The notes under the pieces were generated by a model, which saw only the letters and a program-made list of their open reading frames with translations, was not told the DNA's origin and did no database searches. This document shows, in pieces, positions 26,202 through 33,707 of a DNA stretch of 64,000 nt (within the stretch, counting starts at the first letter, position 1; every line of letters begins with the position of its first letter). A program made the translations under genes and the position numbers. Source of the DNA: Cloacibacterium normanense (GTDB lineage Bacteria > Bacteroidota > Bacteroidia > Flavobacteriales > Weeksellaceae); NCBI RefSeq assembly GCF_002943105.1, contig NZ_PTPZ01000001.1, forward strand, positions 186,001 through 250,000, in the 5' to 3' direction.

Positions 26202-27029
26202 TTATTTCTCCAAAAGCAAACTGCACCATTCCTCGCGCTGTTGTTTGTTTTTGAGTTTAAGCCCTTGTTCTGTACAAACTTCCAAAATATCTGCTACATC
26301 AAAGAAACATAAGCCAGAAAGCAATAGTTCGCTGCCTTCGTTCATGTCTTTTACGTAAGTTGGGATGTCTGAAATTAAGATATTTCTGTTGATATTCGCT
26401 AAAATAATATCAAATTTTTCTTTTCCTAAATTTTCGGCAGTTCCCAGTTCTATTCTGAGTTCTACGTTGTTTCTTTCAGCGTTTTCTTTAGAATTTTCAA
26501 CTGACCATTCATCAATGTCAATTGCCAAAACATCTTTTGCGCCTTTCATTTTGGCATAAATGGCAAGAACGGAAGTTCCGCAACCCATATCCAAAACTTT
26601 TTTGTCTTTGAAATCCATTTCCAGCATTTGCTGAATCATGAGATGCGTAGTTGGATGATGCCCCGTTCCGAAAGACATTTTCGGCTGAATGATGATTTCT
26701 TCCATCGCAGGATTGGGTTCGTGGAATTCTGCACGAATTAAAACCTTATCTTCTACATTAATCGGAGAGAAGTTTTTTTCCCATTCTTCGTTCCAGTTGA
26801 TGTTCGGCATTTCTTGGAAAGTGTAAGAAATTTTTACATTTTCATTGTTGAAAATTTCTAGGGTTTTGAAATTCTCTTCGTTGACCAAATCAGTTGGAAT
26901 ATAAGCCAAAATACCTTCTAGCTCTTCGGTGAAACTGTCGAAACCTATTTCGATAAGTTCTGCCATTAAGATTTCGTTCCAAGGTTCTAGTGGTTGTATT
27001 TTGAAGTTGAATTCTGTATAGTTTTGCAT
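26202..27029 (-). CDS. prmA: Ribosomal protein L11 methyltransferase
   Basis: Methylates L11 of the 50S subunit using S-adenosylmethionine. 275 aa from the ATG at 27029 (MQNYTEFNFKIQPLEPWNEIL); an in-frame extension to 27065 adds 12 residues not typical of the family. SAM motif I is VLDMGCGTSVLAIYAKMKGA (about 145-164), with DIDEWSVENS and the post-motif ILANINRNIL. FGTGHHPTT, the PrmA hallmark, is at about residue 120. Upstream of it lies a 560-base gap full of repeats; tpiA precedes that. Confidence 0.94.
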   Translation of the reverse strand: MQNYTEFNFKIQPLEPWNEILMAELIEIGFDSFTEELEGILAYIPTDLVNEENFKTLEIFNNENVKISYTFQEMPNINWNEEWEKNFSPINVEDKVLIRAEFHEPNPAMEEIIIQPKMSFGTGHHPTTHLMIQQMLEMDFKDKKVLDMGCGTSVLAIYAKMKGAKDVLAIDIDEWSVENSKENAERNNVELRIELGTAENLGKEKFDIILANINRNILISDIPTYVKDMNEGSELLLSGLCFFDVADILEVCTEQGLKLKNKQQREEWCSLLLEK

Positions 27030-27117
27030 TGTTGGGTATTTTGTAATCAATAATAAATCGGACAAAGTCCGTGCAAATTTACGGAATTTGTTTTACGTAA
27101 TAGAGCAAAGTTTTTCT

Positions 27118-27175
27118 TAAAGTTTTTGTAACACGAAGTTCTCGGAGATTTTCACAAAGTTCACAATGGTTTTAG
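27118..27175. repeat. Degenerate 'cacaaagtt' low-complexity repeat
   Basis: Spaced copies of near-identical words (cacgaagttc, cacaaagttcac) in the prmA-tpiA gap. Similar words (cacgcaaagtcgc, gagcgcaaag) recur at 28914-28955. They look like remnants of a dispersed flavobacterial repeat. The 27030-27595 gap holds no credible gene; frames across it are repeat-derived. Confidence 0.4.
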
Positions 27176-27280
27176 AGTTTTTTGAGACGCTTTGCTTTTG
27201 GAAGTTTTTTGTTTTTTGGCGCGAGCGAAGCGAGCGTCGATTGTTTTCAAAGAAGAGAACGTTTTCTGTTCCAGTTTTTT

Positions 27281-27343
27281 TGTCATTCCGTAGGAATCTA
27301 TACCTATTTTTATATTGATAATTTAGATTCCTACGGAATGACA
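27281..27343. repeat. Perfect 20-bp inverted repeat (REP/MITE-like)
   Basis: TGTCATTCCGTAGGAATCTA (27281-27300) is repeated exactly as its reverse complement at 27324-27343, with a 23-base AT-rich loop. It has the form of a repetitive extragenic palindrome. Upstream, gcgagcgaagcgagcg (27220-27235) is another short palindrome-like block. Confidence 0.85.
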
Positions 27344-27419
27344 AACATTGTTGTTGATTTTTGAAGATTAATTTAAAGCAAAATTTTAAAATAAGTGAAA
27401 AGAAAAACTGTCCGTGAAT

Positions 27420-27533
27420 TTTAGCCACGACTGTAGCATTGTTTGAGCTCTTTTAAAATTTTTTTGAGAAAAATTTTTAAAAAGCGAGTGCGAAAAGCGT
27501 GTCTGAAAGTGAAAAAATTCCAAAACGTGTGCT
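27420..27533. repeat. Second structured intergenic element, prmA-tpiA gap
   Basis: The stretch contains gtttgagctcttttaaaa and, after a T/A-rich loop, tttttaaaaagcgag, which can pair, followed by gcgtgtctgaaagtg. The layout (word, long AT stem, GTGTCTGAAA word) resembles repeated elements I remember from this family. Weak evidence; no coding potential. Confidence 0.35.
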
Positions 27534-27562
27534 ACAAAAAAAGCCGAGAATAATTCCCGACT
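27534..27562 (-). terminator. Terminator after tpiA
   Basis: agccgagaa (27542-27550) pairs with ttcccgact (27554-27562) using two G-U pairs in the RNA, followed on the minus strand by a T-run. Confidence 0.75.
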
Positions 27563-27595
27563 TTTACTTTTTACTTGGCTATTTTTACTTGGCTC

Positions 27596-28357
27596 TTATT
27601 GATTAAAACCTTCAATAATTTTAGAAAAATCTTCTAATTTCAAAGCAGCTCCACCAATTAAACCGCCATCAATATCTGGCTGAGAGAAAATCTCTTTCGC
27701 ATTGTCTGGTTTTACAGAACCTCCGTATAAAATAGAAATTTCATCAGCAACTTCTTGTCCGTATTTTGCAGCGATAAGGCTTCTGATGTGTGCGTGAATT
27801 TCTTGCGCTTGTTCTGGAGAAGCTGTTTCGCCAGTTCCGATTGCCCAAACTGGTTCGTAAGCGATTACCACTTTTTTAATTTCTTCCGCAGTAAGCGTGA
27901 AAAGAGCAGTTTCAGTTTGGTTTTTCACCACTTCAAGATGTTGACCAGCTTTTCTTTGTTCTAGAGTTTCGCCGTTGCAATAAATAGGAGTTAAACCTTT
28001 ATCTAAAGCCAATTTTACTTTTCTATTGCAGTGAGAATCGGTTTCTCCATGATATTGTCTTCTTTCGCTGTGTCCGATGATAGAACCGTCTGCTTCGATA
28101 GATTGTAACATATCTGCAGAAATTTCACCTGTGTAAGCGCCACTTTCGTATTCGCTCATATCTTGTGAAAAAACGCCAACTTCGTTATTTTCGAAAATAT
28201 CTCTTGCCATCATTAAATACAATGAAGGCGGTGCAATCCAAACTTCGCAATTGGTAGTGTTTGCTTTTTTATAATCTAATAATTGAGCCATTAATTGTTG
28301 AGCATCAATCACATTTTTGTTCATTTTCCAGTTTCCTGCTACAATGTTTTTTCTCAT
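27596..28357 (-). CDS. tpiA: Triose-phosphate isomerase
   Basis: Interconverts dihydroxyacetone phosphate and glyceraldehyde 3-phosphate in glycolysis and gluconeogenesis. 253 aa TIM barrel. Active-site residues are in place: Lys in GNWKMN (residue 11), His in IIGHSERR (about 96), Glu in AYEPVWAIGTG (about 168), and the phosphate-binding YGGSVKPDN and GGLIGGAAL near the C-terminus. ATG at 28357 is standard. Followed by its own terminator; upstream lies the TerB-like gene. Confidence 0.98.
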   Translation of the reverse strand: MRKNIVAGNWKMNKNVIDAQQLMAQLLDYKKANTTNCEVWIAPPSLYLMMARDIFENNEVGVFSQDMSEYESGAYTGEISADMLQSIEADGSIIGHSERRQYHGETDSHCNRKVKLALDKGLTPIYCNGETLEQRKAGQHLEVVKNQTETALFTLTAEEIKKVVIAYEPVWAIGTGETASPEQAQEIHAHIRSLIAAKYGQEVADEISILYGGSVKPDNAKEIFSQPDIDGGLIGGAALKLEDFSKIIEGFNQ

Positions 28358-28517
28358 TTCTATAAAGTATTGAGGTTAAATTTTAAATTTTTACAAATTT
28401 CTGAATTTTTAAAGATTTACAGAAATTTGAGGGTATGAATTGAATCAGTTTTAATGAATTTCTTTCGTAGATTTTATTGATTTTCGGAGATTTACTTAAA
28501 ATAAATCTAGAATCTAA

Positions 28518-28548
28518 TTACCAACTACCAACTACCAACTACCAATTA
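28518..28548. repeat. Tandem heptamer accaact
   Basis: About 3.7 copies of a seven-base unit (accaact) run up to the stop codon of the TerB-like gene, in the tpiA upstream gap. Short tandem arrays of this kind recur at several gene ends in the window. Confidence 0.7.
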
Positions 28549-28893
28549 CATTTTCCAAATGGTTTTCATCAAAGAATAGAAATCATGCTCTCTGTCTGAA
28601 ACAGTTGCGTCTGCTTTGATGAGTTTTTTTGCAAATTGTTTAAATTCTTTACGTTCTTTTTCGGTAGAATCGTCTAGGAAACAATGTGCTTGAAACTCAA
28701 AATGGTCTTTCCAATCGCTAGGTTGGAGTGCTGAAATCACTTCTAACTCGTTATCCAAATTCACATGGAACGGAAATTCTTCTTCTAGATATTCTCTGAT
28801 GACTTGTTCTTCGCCTGCATGAAATTTATAATCTACAGCCGAAAGAATCATCAATAAATGATATCCTGCGATGGATTTGTTGGTTTTTCTCAT
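28546..28893 (-). CDS. TerB-like small helical protein
   Basis: 115 aa from the ATG at 28893 (MRKTNKSIAGYHLLMILSAVD); an upstream GTG at 28917 would add eight Lys/Asn-rich residues and is less likely. All-helical, with an acidic pattern (AVDYKFHAGEEQVIREYLEEEF, then DATVSDREHDFY) like TerB/DUF533 domains that bind metal through acidic residues. Function unknown. Lies in the tpiA - TerB-like - BT_3928 - DUF1599 run, which I believe recurs in flavobacteria. Confidence 0.75.
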   Translation of the reverse strand: MRKTNKSIAGYHLLMILSAVDYKFHAGEEQVIREYLEEEFPFHVNLDNELEVISALQPSDWKDHFEFQAHCFLDDSTEKERKEFKQFAKKLIKADATVSDREHDFYSLMKTIWKM

Positions 28894-28960
28894 TTTATTT
28901 TTATTTATTTTTTTCACGCAAAGTCGCTAAGTTTTTCGCAACGAGCGCAAAGTTTTTTAT

Positions 28961-30049
28961 TTATTCAAAATTTTCTTTTTTAAAATCTTCAAGACTTTTC
29001 TTTTCTATAATTTTACCATTTTCTAGGACCAAAACGAAAGGATTGCTTCTAGCAATGGTTTTGATTGCTGTTCCGTCCATAGTTAAATTAGGAATTGTTT
29101 TGAAAATGCCTTTTTCGGTTGTTATTCCAAAAGCATTTTCATTAGCTTTAATGTAACTTTCATATTTTAGGAAGTCTTCTTTTGAAATTTCCTTTGGTTT
29201 ATAAGAGAAAATCAAATACACTTTCGGTAAATGAAGAATTTGGTCGGTCAAATCATTTTCGTTTTCGTCTTCTAATTTAAATTTATCGATAGAAGATTGA
29301 TAGCCTTGCTTCACCAAAACAGACACTTCTTTTCCTTTCTGAATTTGCCAAGGCGTTCCTTCTTCCCAGTATTCTTTTTGGTTTACGAAATCATCTTGTC
29401 CTACCACTTTTTCTTCGCCAGTTTTGTTGTTTTTCAGCGTGTAAGAAGTTTTGTATTCTGAAGGATTAGCCGCGATTTTTTGTTTCTCAAGTTTTAAATC
29501 AGTCCCAATTTTATAATCTCTGAAATCAATCAAAGGTTCGTGTGCAATTCCGTAGTAAATGATGAAAGCGGAAATTAAAATTCCAATACCAAGAAATGGC
29601 ATTTTTAGAAATCCATTTTCGTTATGTAATGTCTCTGATTTTTTATTTAAAATCCAAAGAACAATTAAGCCAAAAAGTAACGTAATGTCTTTCCAGAAGC
29701 TTTGCCAAGGTGTGAATTTGATGGCATCTCCGAAACAACCGCAATCTGTAACTTTGTTATAATAAGCCGAATAAAACGTAAGAAATGCAAAGAAAACGCA
29801 CAATGCAATTAACGAAAGTAGTGTGCATTTTAGCTTCATTTTCAACAAAAGCATTAATCCTAAAACTAGTTCTAATGCGACTACTAAAATTGCAATTTCT
29901 AAAGTGAAATTTTGTAAAAAAGTCAAATTAAAAACGTCTGGCGAAAAATATTCTTCGAGTTTAAAAGAAAAACCTTTTACGTCTATCGCTTTTACAAAGC
30001 CAGATGCAATGAAAATAACAGCAATTATGTATCTTAAAATTCTTTTCAT
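28961..30049 (-). CDS. DoxX/MauE-like membrane protein, BT_3928 type
   Basis: 362 aa. Four N-terminal transmembrane helices (about residues 5-135) of the DoxX/MauE type, containing the redox-like motif DCGCFGD (about residue 103) at a helix end, then a further hydrophobic helix (about 145-168) and a periplasmic C-terminal domain with a thioredoxin-like closing region (IPNLTMDGTAIKTIARSNPFVLVLENGKI). MauE relatives work with disulfide chemistry; the role of this family is unproven. Probably in an operon with the DUF1599 gene 23 bases upstream. Confidence 0.85.
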   Translation of the reverse strand: MKRILRYIIAVIFIASGFVKAIDVKGFSFKLEEYFSPDVFNLTFLQNFTLEIAILVVALELVLGLMLLLKMKLKCTLLSLIALCVFFAFLTFYSAYYNKVTDCGCFGDAIKFTPWQSFWKDITLLFGLIVLWILNKKSETLHNENGFLKMPFLGIGILISAFIIYYGIAHEPLIDFRDYKIGTDLKLEKQKIAANPSEYKTSYTLKNNKTGEEKVVGQDDFVNQKEYWEEGTPWQIQKGKEVSVLVKQGYQSSIDKFKLEDENENDLTDQILHLPKVYLIFSYKPKEISKEDFLKYESYIKANENAFGITTEKGIFKTIPNLTMDGTAIKTIARSNPFVLVLENGKIIEKKSLEDFKKENFE

Positions 30050-30085
30050 TTTTAGGAATTAGGGATTGGGATTTAGGAATTAGTT
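30050..30085. repeat. Imperfect tandem 'ttaggaattaggga' words
   Basis: Repeats of aggaatta/gggattggga fill the gap between the DUF1599 gene end and the BT_3928-like gene start. Low complexity, no coding role. Confidence 0.5.
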
Positions 30086-30618
30086 TCCGAAAACTTAATG
30101 AGACAGAAAACCGCATAATTCAGCATGTCATAATAATTGGCGTCTAAACCTTCTGAAACCAGAGTTTTTCCCTGATTGTCTTCAATTTGTTTGGTACGAA
30201 GAACTTTTTGATAAATTAAATCGGTGATGGATGAAATCCTCATTTCGCGCCAAGCTTCACCATAATCGTGGTTTTTACGAAGCATTAAATCTTTTGCTTT
30301 TTGAGCGTAATCGTCATATAATTTCAGAATTTCGGTTCTGTCTTCGTCTAAATTTTCAGAAAAACCTTTCTCTAATTGTATCAAACCAATAATAGAATAG
30401 TTCACAATCGCTATAAATTCATCTTCTTCTTGTTCATCTACCATTTTTACGTCGGTCATCTGTAAAGTACGGATTCTATTGACTTTTATGTAAATTTGGT
30501 CGGTAATAGAACTCGGTCTTAAAACACGCCAAGCTGCACCATAATCTTGTAATTTTTTAGAAAATAAATCACGACATTGATGGATAACTTCGCTAAATTG
30601 TTGAGCTGTATTTTGCAT
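30073..30618 (-). CDS. DUF1599 protein with internal duplication
   Basis: 181 aa from the ATG at 30618 (MQNTAQQFSEVIHQCRDL). Two homologous halves: KLQDYGAAWRVLRPSSITDQIYIKV (about 20-45) and KNHDYGEAWREMRISSITDLIYQKV (about 115-140). The DYG.AWR pattern with acidic residues is reminiscent of all-alpha NTP pyrophosphohydrolases, but no activity is established. I believe it is conserved in Bacteroidetes next to the BT_3928-like gene and tpiA, as here. The repeat-bearing gap upstream separates it from the rlmL-type gene. Confidence 0.88.
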   Translation of the reverse strand: MQNTAQQFSEVIHQCRDLFSKKLQDYGAAWRVLRPSSITDQIYIKVNRIRTLQMTDVKMVDEQEEDEFIAIVNYSIIGLIQLEKGFSENLDEDRTEILKLYDDYAQKAKDLMLRKNHDYGEAWREMRISSITDLIYQKVLRTKQIEDNQGKTLVSEGLDANYYDMLNYAVFCLIKFSETNS

Positions 30619-30654
30619 GGAATTTTTTGAAAAATTGATGTGTAAAGATAGTGA

Positions 30655-30796
30655 TTTAACCACAAAAGAGACAAAAGCTCTATCTCTTTTTAGTAATTCA
30701 AAAGTCTAAAAAGGTTTAAATTTATTTTGAAATTTGCTTTTTGTTCTTTTGAAATACTTGTTTTCAAACATTTCTTTTGTCTCTTTTGCGGTTAAA
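30655..30796. repeat. 142-base inverted-repeat element (MITE-like)
   Basis: 23-base arms at 30655-30677 and 30774-30796 are reverse complements with one mismatch; the core word is aaaagagacaaaag. The 96-base AT-rich interior has no reading frame. It lies just after the stop of the rlmL-type gene and before DUF1599. It may be a non-autonomous mobile element or a long hairpin in the transcript. Confidence 0.8.
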
Positions 30797-30799
30797 AAA

Positions 30800-31960
30800 T
30801 TACTTCTCCAATTTATGAATCTTCTTCGTTCCTTCGTACATTTCGTATTGCAAGAAACGGCATTCTAATTTTCCGTTAAACAATTTTATTTTTCTGGAAG
30901 GTCTTAAACCTACATTTTTCACGCCTTCTAAATCTGATGAAATCATCCAGGCCAATGTATTTGGATATTTTTGTTTAAAAGTATCGCCAATTTTCTTGTA
31001 AAAATCGGGTTGGTTAATCGCAATTCTCTCATCATAAGGAGGATTGAAAACCATCAACAACGGGAACATATCTTTTTCAGATTCAAAGAAATTCTGTTTT
31101 TTTACTTCAATTACATCTTCCATTTCGGCGGCTTCAATATTGATTCTAGCAGCATTCAGCATTCTTGCATCAATGTCGTAACCTACAATTTTTCCAGTAA
31201 ATTCTTTAATTCTGTTGATTCTAAATTCTTTGATTTTTGCAAACAATTCAGCATCATAATTTTTCCAATTTTGGAAAGCAAACTTCTTTCTGAAAATTTG
31301 CGCTGGTAAATCCATTGCGAGCATCGCAGCTTCTATCAAAAGCGTTCCACTTCCGCACATTGGATCAAGAAAATTTCCTTTTCCGTCCCAACCAGCCAAT
31401 TGCAACATTCCCGAAGCCAAGACTTCATTAATCGGCGCTTCTCCTTGTTCTTTTCGGTAACCACGCTTAAATAAAGGGTCTCCAGAAGAATCTAAAGAAA
31501 TCGTTACCAATTCTCTGTCAATATGAAGGTGGAATTTAATGTCAGGATTTTTCGGGTCTACATCTGGTCTGCGTCTTTCTTTCATCACGAAATAATCACA
31601 AATCGCATCTTTCATTTTCAAGGCTACAAATTGTGAATGCGTGAACGTTTCAGAATAAACCGTAGAATCTATGGCAAAACTTTGGTCTACACTCATCACG
31701 GTTTCCCAAGGAAAATCGAAAACTTTATCGTAAAATTTATTCTCGTTCCATGCTTTGAAAGTTGCAATAGGAACCAAAATTTTGACAGCGGTTCTTGCTG
31801 AATAATTGATTTTGTAAAGAAAACCAAGGTCGCCTTCACAGTTTACGGCGCGGTTTTTAATTTCTACTTTTCTTCCGCCTAACTTTTTAATTTCTTCGGC
31901 AAGAACTTCTTCTAAACCAAAAAATGTTTTTATCTGAATTTTTAAATTTTCTGTATCCAT
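30800..31960 (-). CDS. THUMP-domain 23S rRNA (guanine-N2)-methyltransferase, RlmL N-terminal type
   Basis: 386 aa. Residues 1-160 are the ferredoxin-like/THUMP RNA-binding part (IKTFFGLEEVLAEEIKKLGG); residues 165-386 are the methyltransferase core with NEVLASGMLQLAGW, DPMCGSGTLLIEAAMLA (motif I, about residue 200) and the catalytic NPPYDERI (about 308). This matches the m2G2445 half of E. coli RlmL (YcbY); the m7G2069 half (RlmK) is absent, as in most bacteria. Monocistronic-looking; followed by the long inverted repeat. Confidence 0.92.
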   Translation of the reverse strand: MDTENLKIQIKTFFGLEEVLAEEIKKLGGRKVEIKNRAVNCEGDLGFLYKINYSARTAVKILVPIATFKAWNENKFYDKVFDFPWETVMSVDQSFAIDSTVYSETFTHSQFVALKMKDAICDYFVMKERRRPDVDPKNPDIKFHLHIDRELVTISLDSSGDPLFKRGYRKEQGEAPINEVLASGMLQLAGWDGKGNFLDPMCGSGTLLIEAAMLAMDLPAQIFRKKFAFQNWKNYDAELFAKIKEFRINRIKEFTGKIVGYDIDARMLNAARINIEAAEMEDVIEVKKQNFFESEKDMFPLLMVFNPPYDERIAINQPDFYKKIGDTFKQKYPNTLAWMISSDLEGVKNVGLRPSRKIKLFNGKLECRFLQYEMYEGTKKIHKLEK

Positions 31961-32028
31961 AGGTTTTTCAAAAGGCTTTTTTTGCCTTATTTGAATTGAA
32001 TGCGTAAAAATACGGAAATTTTGTGGGA

Positions 32029-33243
32029 TTATTTTTTGTTCTTTTCTTCAATCCACTTACTCAGGTATTTAGTGCTTTGTAAGGTGTGGTGTTGAAGAAT
32101 TTGGCCTAAAAAATTTTGGTTTTTGTGTGATTCTAAATTCTCAGAAATTTCTTGAATTTTATGAATGAAATGGGGCTCAAAAAGTTCTTTTTTGAATCTG
32201 TTTTCTATAATCTTGAATCCGTTTTCTTGAGATTTTCGCCAAAGATTTTCATCTTGGTAGAGTAGAACTGCTTTTTCTACAAATTCCGTTTCGTTATCGG
32301 TAATGAATCCGTTCCACTCAAAATTTCCATACATCGCTTCTGCACCAACTGCGGAAGTAACATTGGGTAACCCAAATTGCATACTTTCGAGCAATTTACC
32401 TTTAATCCCAGCTCCAAAAGGAATGGGTGCAAGTAAAACTTTTGCTTGGTTAAAAACATATTCCACATTTTCGGCTCTTCTTTTGATGATGAAACCTTCT
32501 TTTTCGTTGTGCAATTGAAAGACTTTTTCACTTGCGTAAGCACCATAAATATGAATTTCGGCTTCTGGAAGTTGGTTTTTAATGTTTTTCCAAATTTTTT
32601 TCAATTGAAGAACGGTTTGCCAATTCGGTTCGTGCAAAAAATTACCGATGCTGATAAAATTTTTTCTTTCTGAAAAAGAAGTTTTAGGTTTTTTCACCTC
32701 TCCAAAAAGTGGAAGGTAAAAGAGAGTATTCTCGTCAATTTTAAACTTTTCGATGAGTAAATTCATCTCGAATTCAGAAATGATTAGGGAAAGGTCGCAT
32801 CTTAAAATGGAAGCCAGTTCACGTTTGAAAATATCATTGATTAGGTCTGAATTTTCTAAAATTTTATTTTGTTTAAAAGCTTTTTCTCTGGCATTTCTTA
32901 GGAAATGTAAATCCTCAGTGTCAAGAATTTTTACTGCATTCGGAACTTGCTCGGAAACTCTCCACCCGAATTGTTCTTCAGTAGTAAATCTGTCAAAAAT
33001 GACGATTTCTGGATTTAGATTTTTGATGAGTTCGTCAAAACTGTCGTCATTGAGTAAAATATTTTGAAACTGAATATTTTTAGAACTTAAGTCAAAACTG
33101 TTTTCTGAAATAGAAGCCGTGGAAAGAAAGGTGATTTGATAATTTTGAGTTAAGAATAAATCCATCAATTGAATCATTCTAGAACCGGCAGCTGTAGAAT
33201 TAGGCTCTGGAAAAACCTTGCCAATAATTACCAAATTTTTCAT
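32029..33243 (-). CDS. GT-B fold glycosyltransferase
   Basis: 404 aa cytoplasmic or membrane-associated enzyme. N-terminal Rossmann half (NLVIIGKVFPEPNSTAAGSR, then nucleotide-fold strands) and C-terminal donor-binding half with APIPFGAGIKGKLLESMQFGLPNV (about residues 295-318), the GT4/GT1-type signature with its Glu. Donor and acceptor are unknown; related proteins act in cell-envelope glycan synthesis. Stands alone, next to the tRNA cluster. Confidence 0.85.
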   Translation of the reverse strand: MKNLVIIGKVFPEPNSTAAGSRMIQLMDLFLTQNYQITFLSTASISENSFDLSSKNIQFQNILLNDDSFDELIKNLNPEIVIFDRFTTEEQFGWRVSEQVPNAVKILDTEDLHFLRNAREKAFKQNKILENSDLINDIFKRELASILRCDLSLIISEFEMNLLIEKFKIDENTLFYLPLFGEVKKPKTSFSERKNFISIGNFLHEPNWQTVLQLKKIWKNIKNQLPEAEIHIYGAYASEKVFQLHNEKEGFIIKRRAENVEYVFNQAKVLLAPIPFGAGIKGKLLESMQFGLPNVTSAVGAEAMYGNFEWNGFITDNETEFVEKAVLLYQDENLWRKSQENGFKIIENRFKKELFEPHFIHKIQEISENLESHKNQNFLGQILQHHTLQSTKYLSKWIEEKNKK

Positions 33244-33263
33244 TCATTAAAATAATAAATTAA

Positions 33264-33295
33264 AAAAAGAAAAACCTCGCTGAAAGCGAGGTTTT
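33264..33295 (-). terminator. Terminator of the tRNA cluster
   Basis: aaaacctcgc (33271-33280) pairs with gcgaggtttt (33286-33295) around tgaaa, followed by a T-run on the minus strand. Confidence 0.92.
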
Positions 33296-33297
33296 CG

Positions 33298-33371
33298 TGA
33301 GCGCGTCAGGATTCGAACCTGAGACCGTCTGCTTAGAAGGCAGATGCTCTATCCAGCTGAGCTACGCACCC
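33298..33371 (-). tRNA. tRNA-Arg (anticodon TCT)
   Basis: 74-base cloverleaf: acceptor GGGTGCG/CGCGCTC with G-T pairs, anticodon stem TCTGC/GCAGA around CTTCTAA, T-arm GGTTCGAATCC. CCA is not encoded. Reads AGA/AGG codons. First of three tRNAs in one transcript ending at the terminator just below it. Confidence 0.96.
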
Positions 33372-33401
33372 TAATTTCCTTAAAATTTTCGATTTTTTTT
33401 G

Positions 33402-33476
33402 TCGGGGTGGCAGGATTCGAACCTGCGGCCTCCTGGTCCCAAACCAGGCGCGATGACCGGACTACGCTACACCCCG
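33402..33476 (-). tRNA. tRNA-Pro (anticodon TGG)
   Basis: 75-base cloverleaf: acceptor CGGGGTG/CACCCCG, anticodon stem CCTGG/CCAGG around TTTGGGA, T-arm GGTTCGAATCC. No encoded CCA. Confidence 0.96.
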
Positions 33477-33489
33477 AATTTCTTGGTTG

Positions 33490-33574
33490 CGGAGGGTAAG
33501 GGATTCGAACCCTTGCGACCCTTGCGAGTCGACAGTTTAGCAAACTGCTCCGTTAACCACTCCGGCAACCCTCC
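33490..33574 (-). tRNA. tRNA-Ser (anticodon GCT)
   Basis: 85-base class II tRNA with a long variable arm: acceptor GGAGGGT/ACCCTCC, anticodon loop TGCTAAA, T-arm GGGTTCGAATCCC. First gene of the cluster in transcription order. Confidence 0.95.
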
Positions 33575-33670
33575 TTGCAAATTCTTTTAAGAACTTCTCT
33601 TCCGTAATTGCGAGTGCAAATATAGGACAGTTTTCCTTAATAACCAAAAAAAAATTGCTAAAAATTTTCG

Positions 33671-33678
33671 TATTTTTG
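33671..33678 (+). promoter_or_regulatory. -7 box of the amidase operon
   Basis: TATTTTTG matches TAnnTTTG, with a TTG at 33655-33657 (13-base spacing, shorter than usual). Leader of about 26 bases to the ATG at 33708. Confidence 0.45.
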
Positions 33679-33707
33679 AATAAATAATCTTTTAAAAAAT
33701 CAATAAA

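Noticed and set aside
27117-27428. 103-residue frame in the prmA-tpiA gap
   Set aside because: It is made of repeat words, including the 20-bp inverted repeat, and is Phe/Lys-biased without homology signs.
28518-28548. CRISPR-like array
   Set aside because: Only short direct heptamers without spacers of the right size, and no cas genes in the window.
33349-33590. Protein-like frames across the tRNA cluster on both strands
   Set aside because: They are read through tRNA-Arg, tRNA-Pro and tRNA-Ser; the RNAs explain the sequence.
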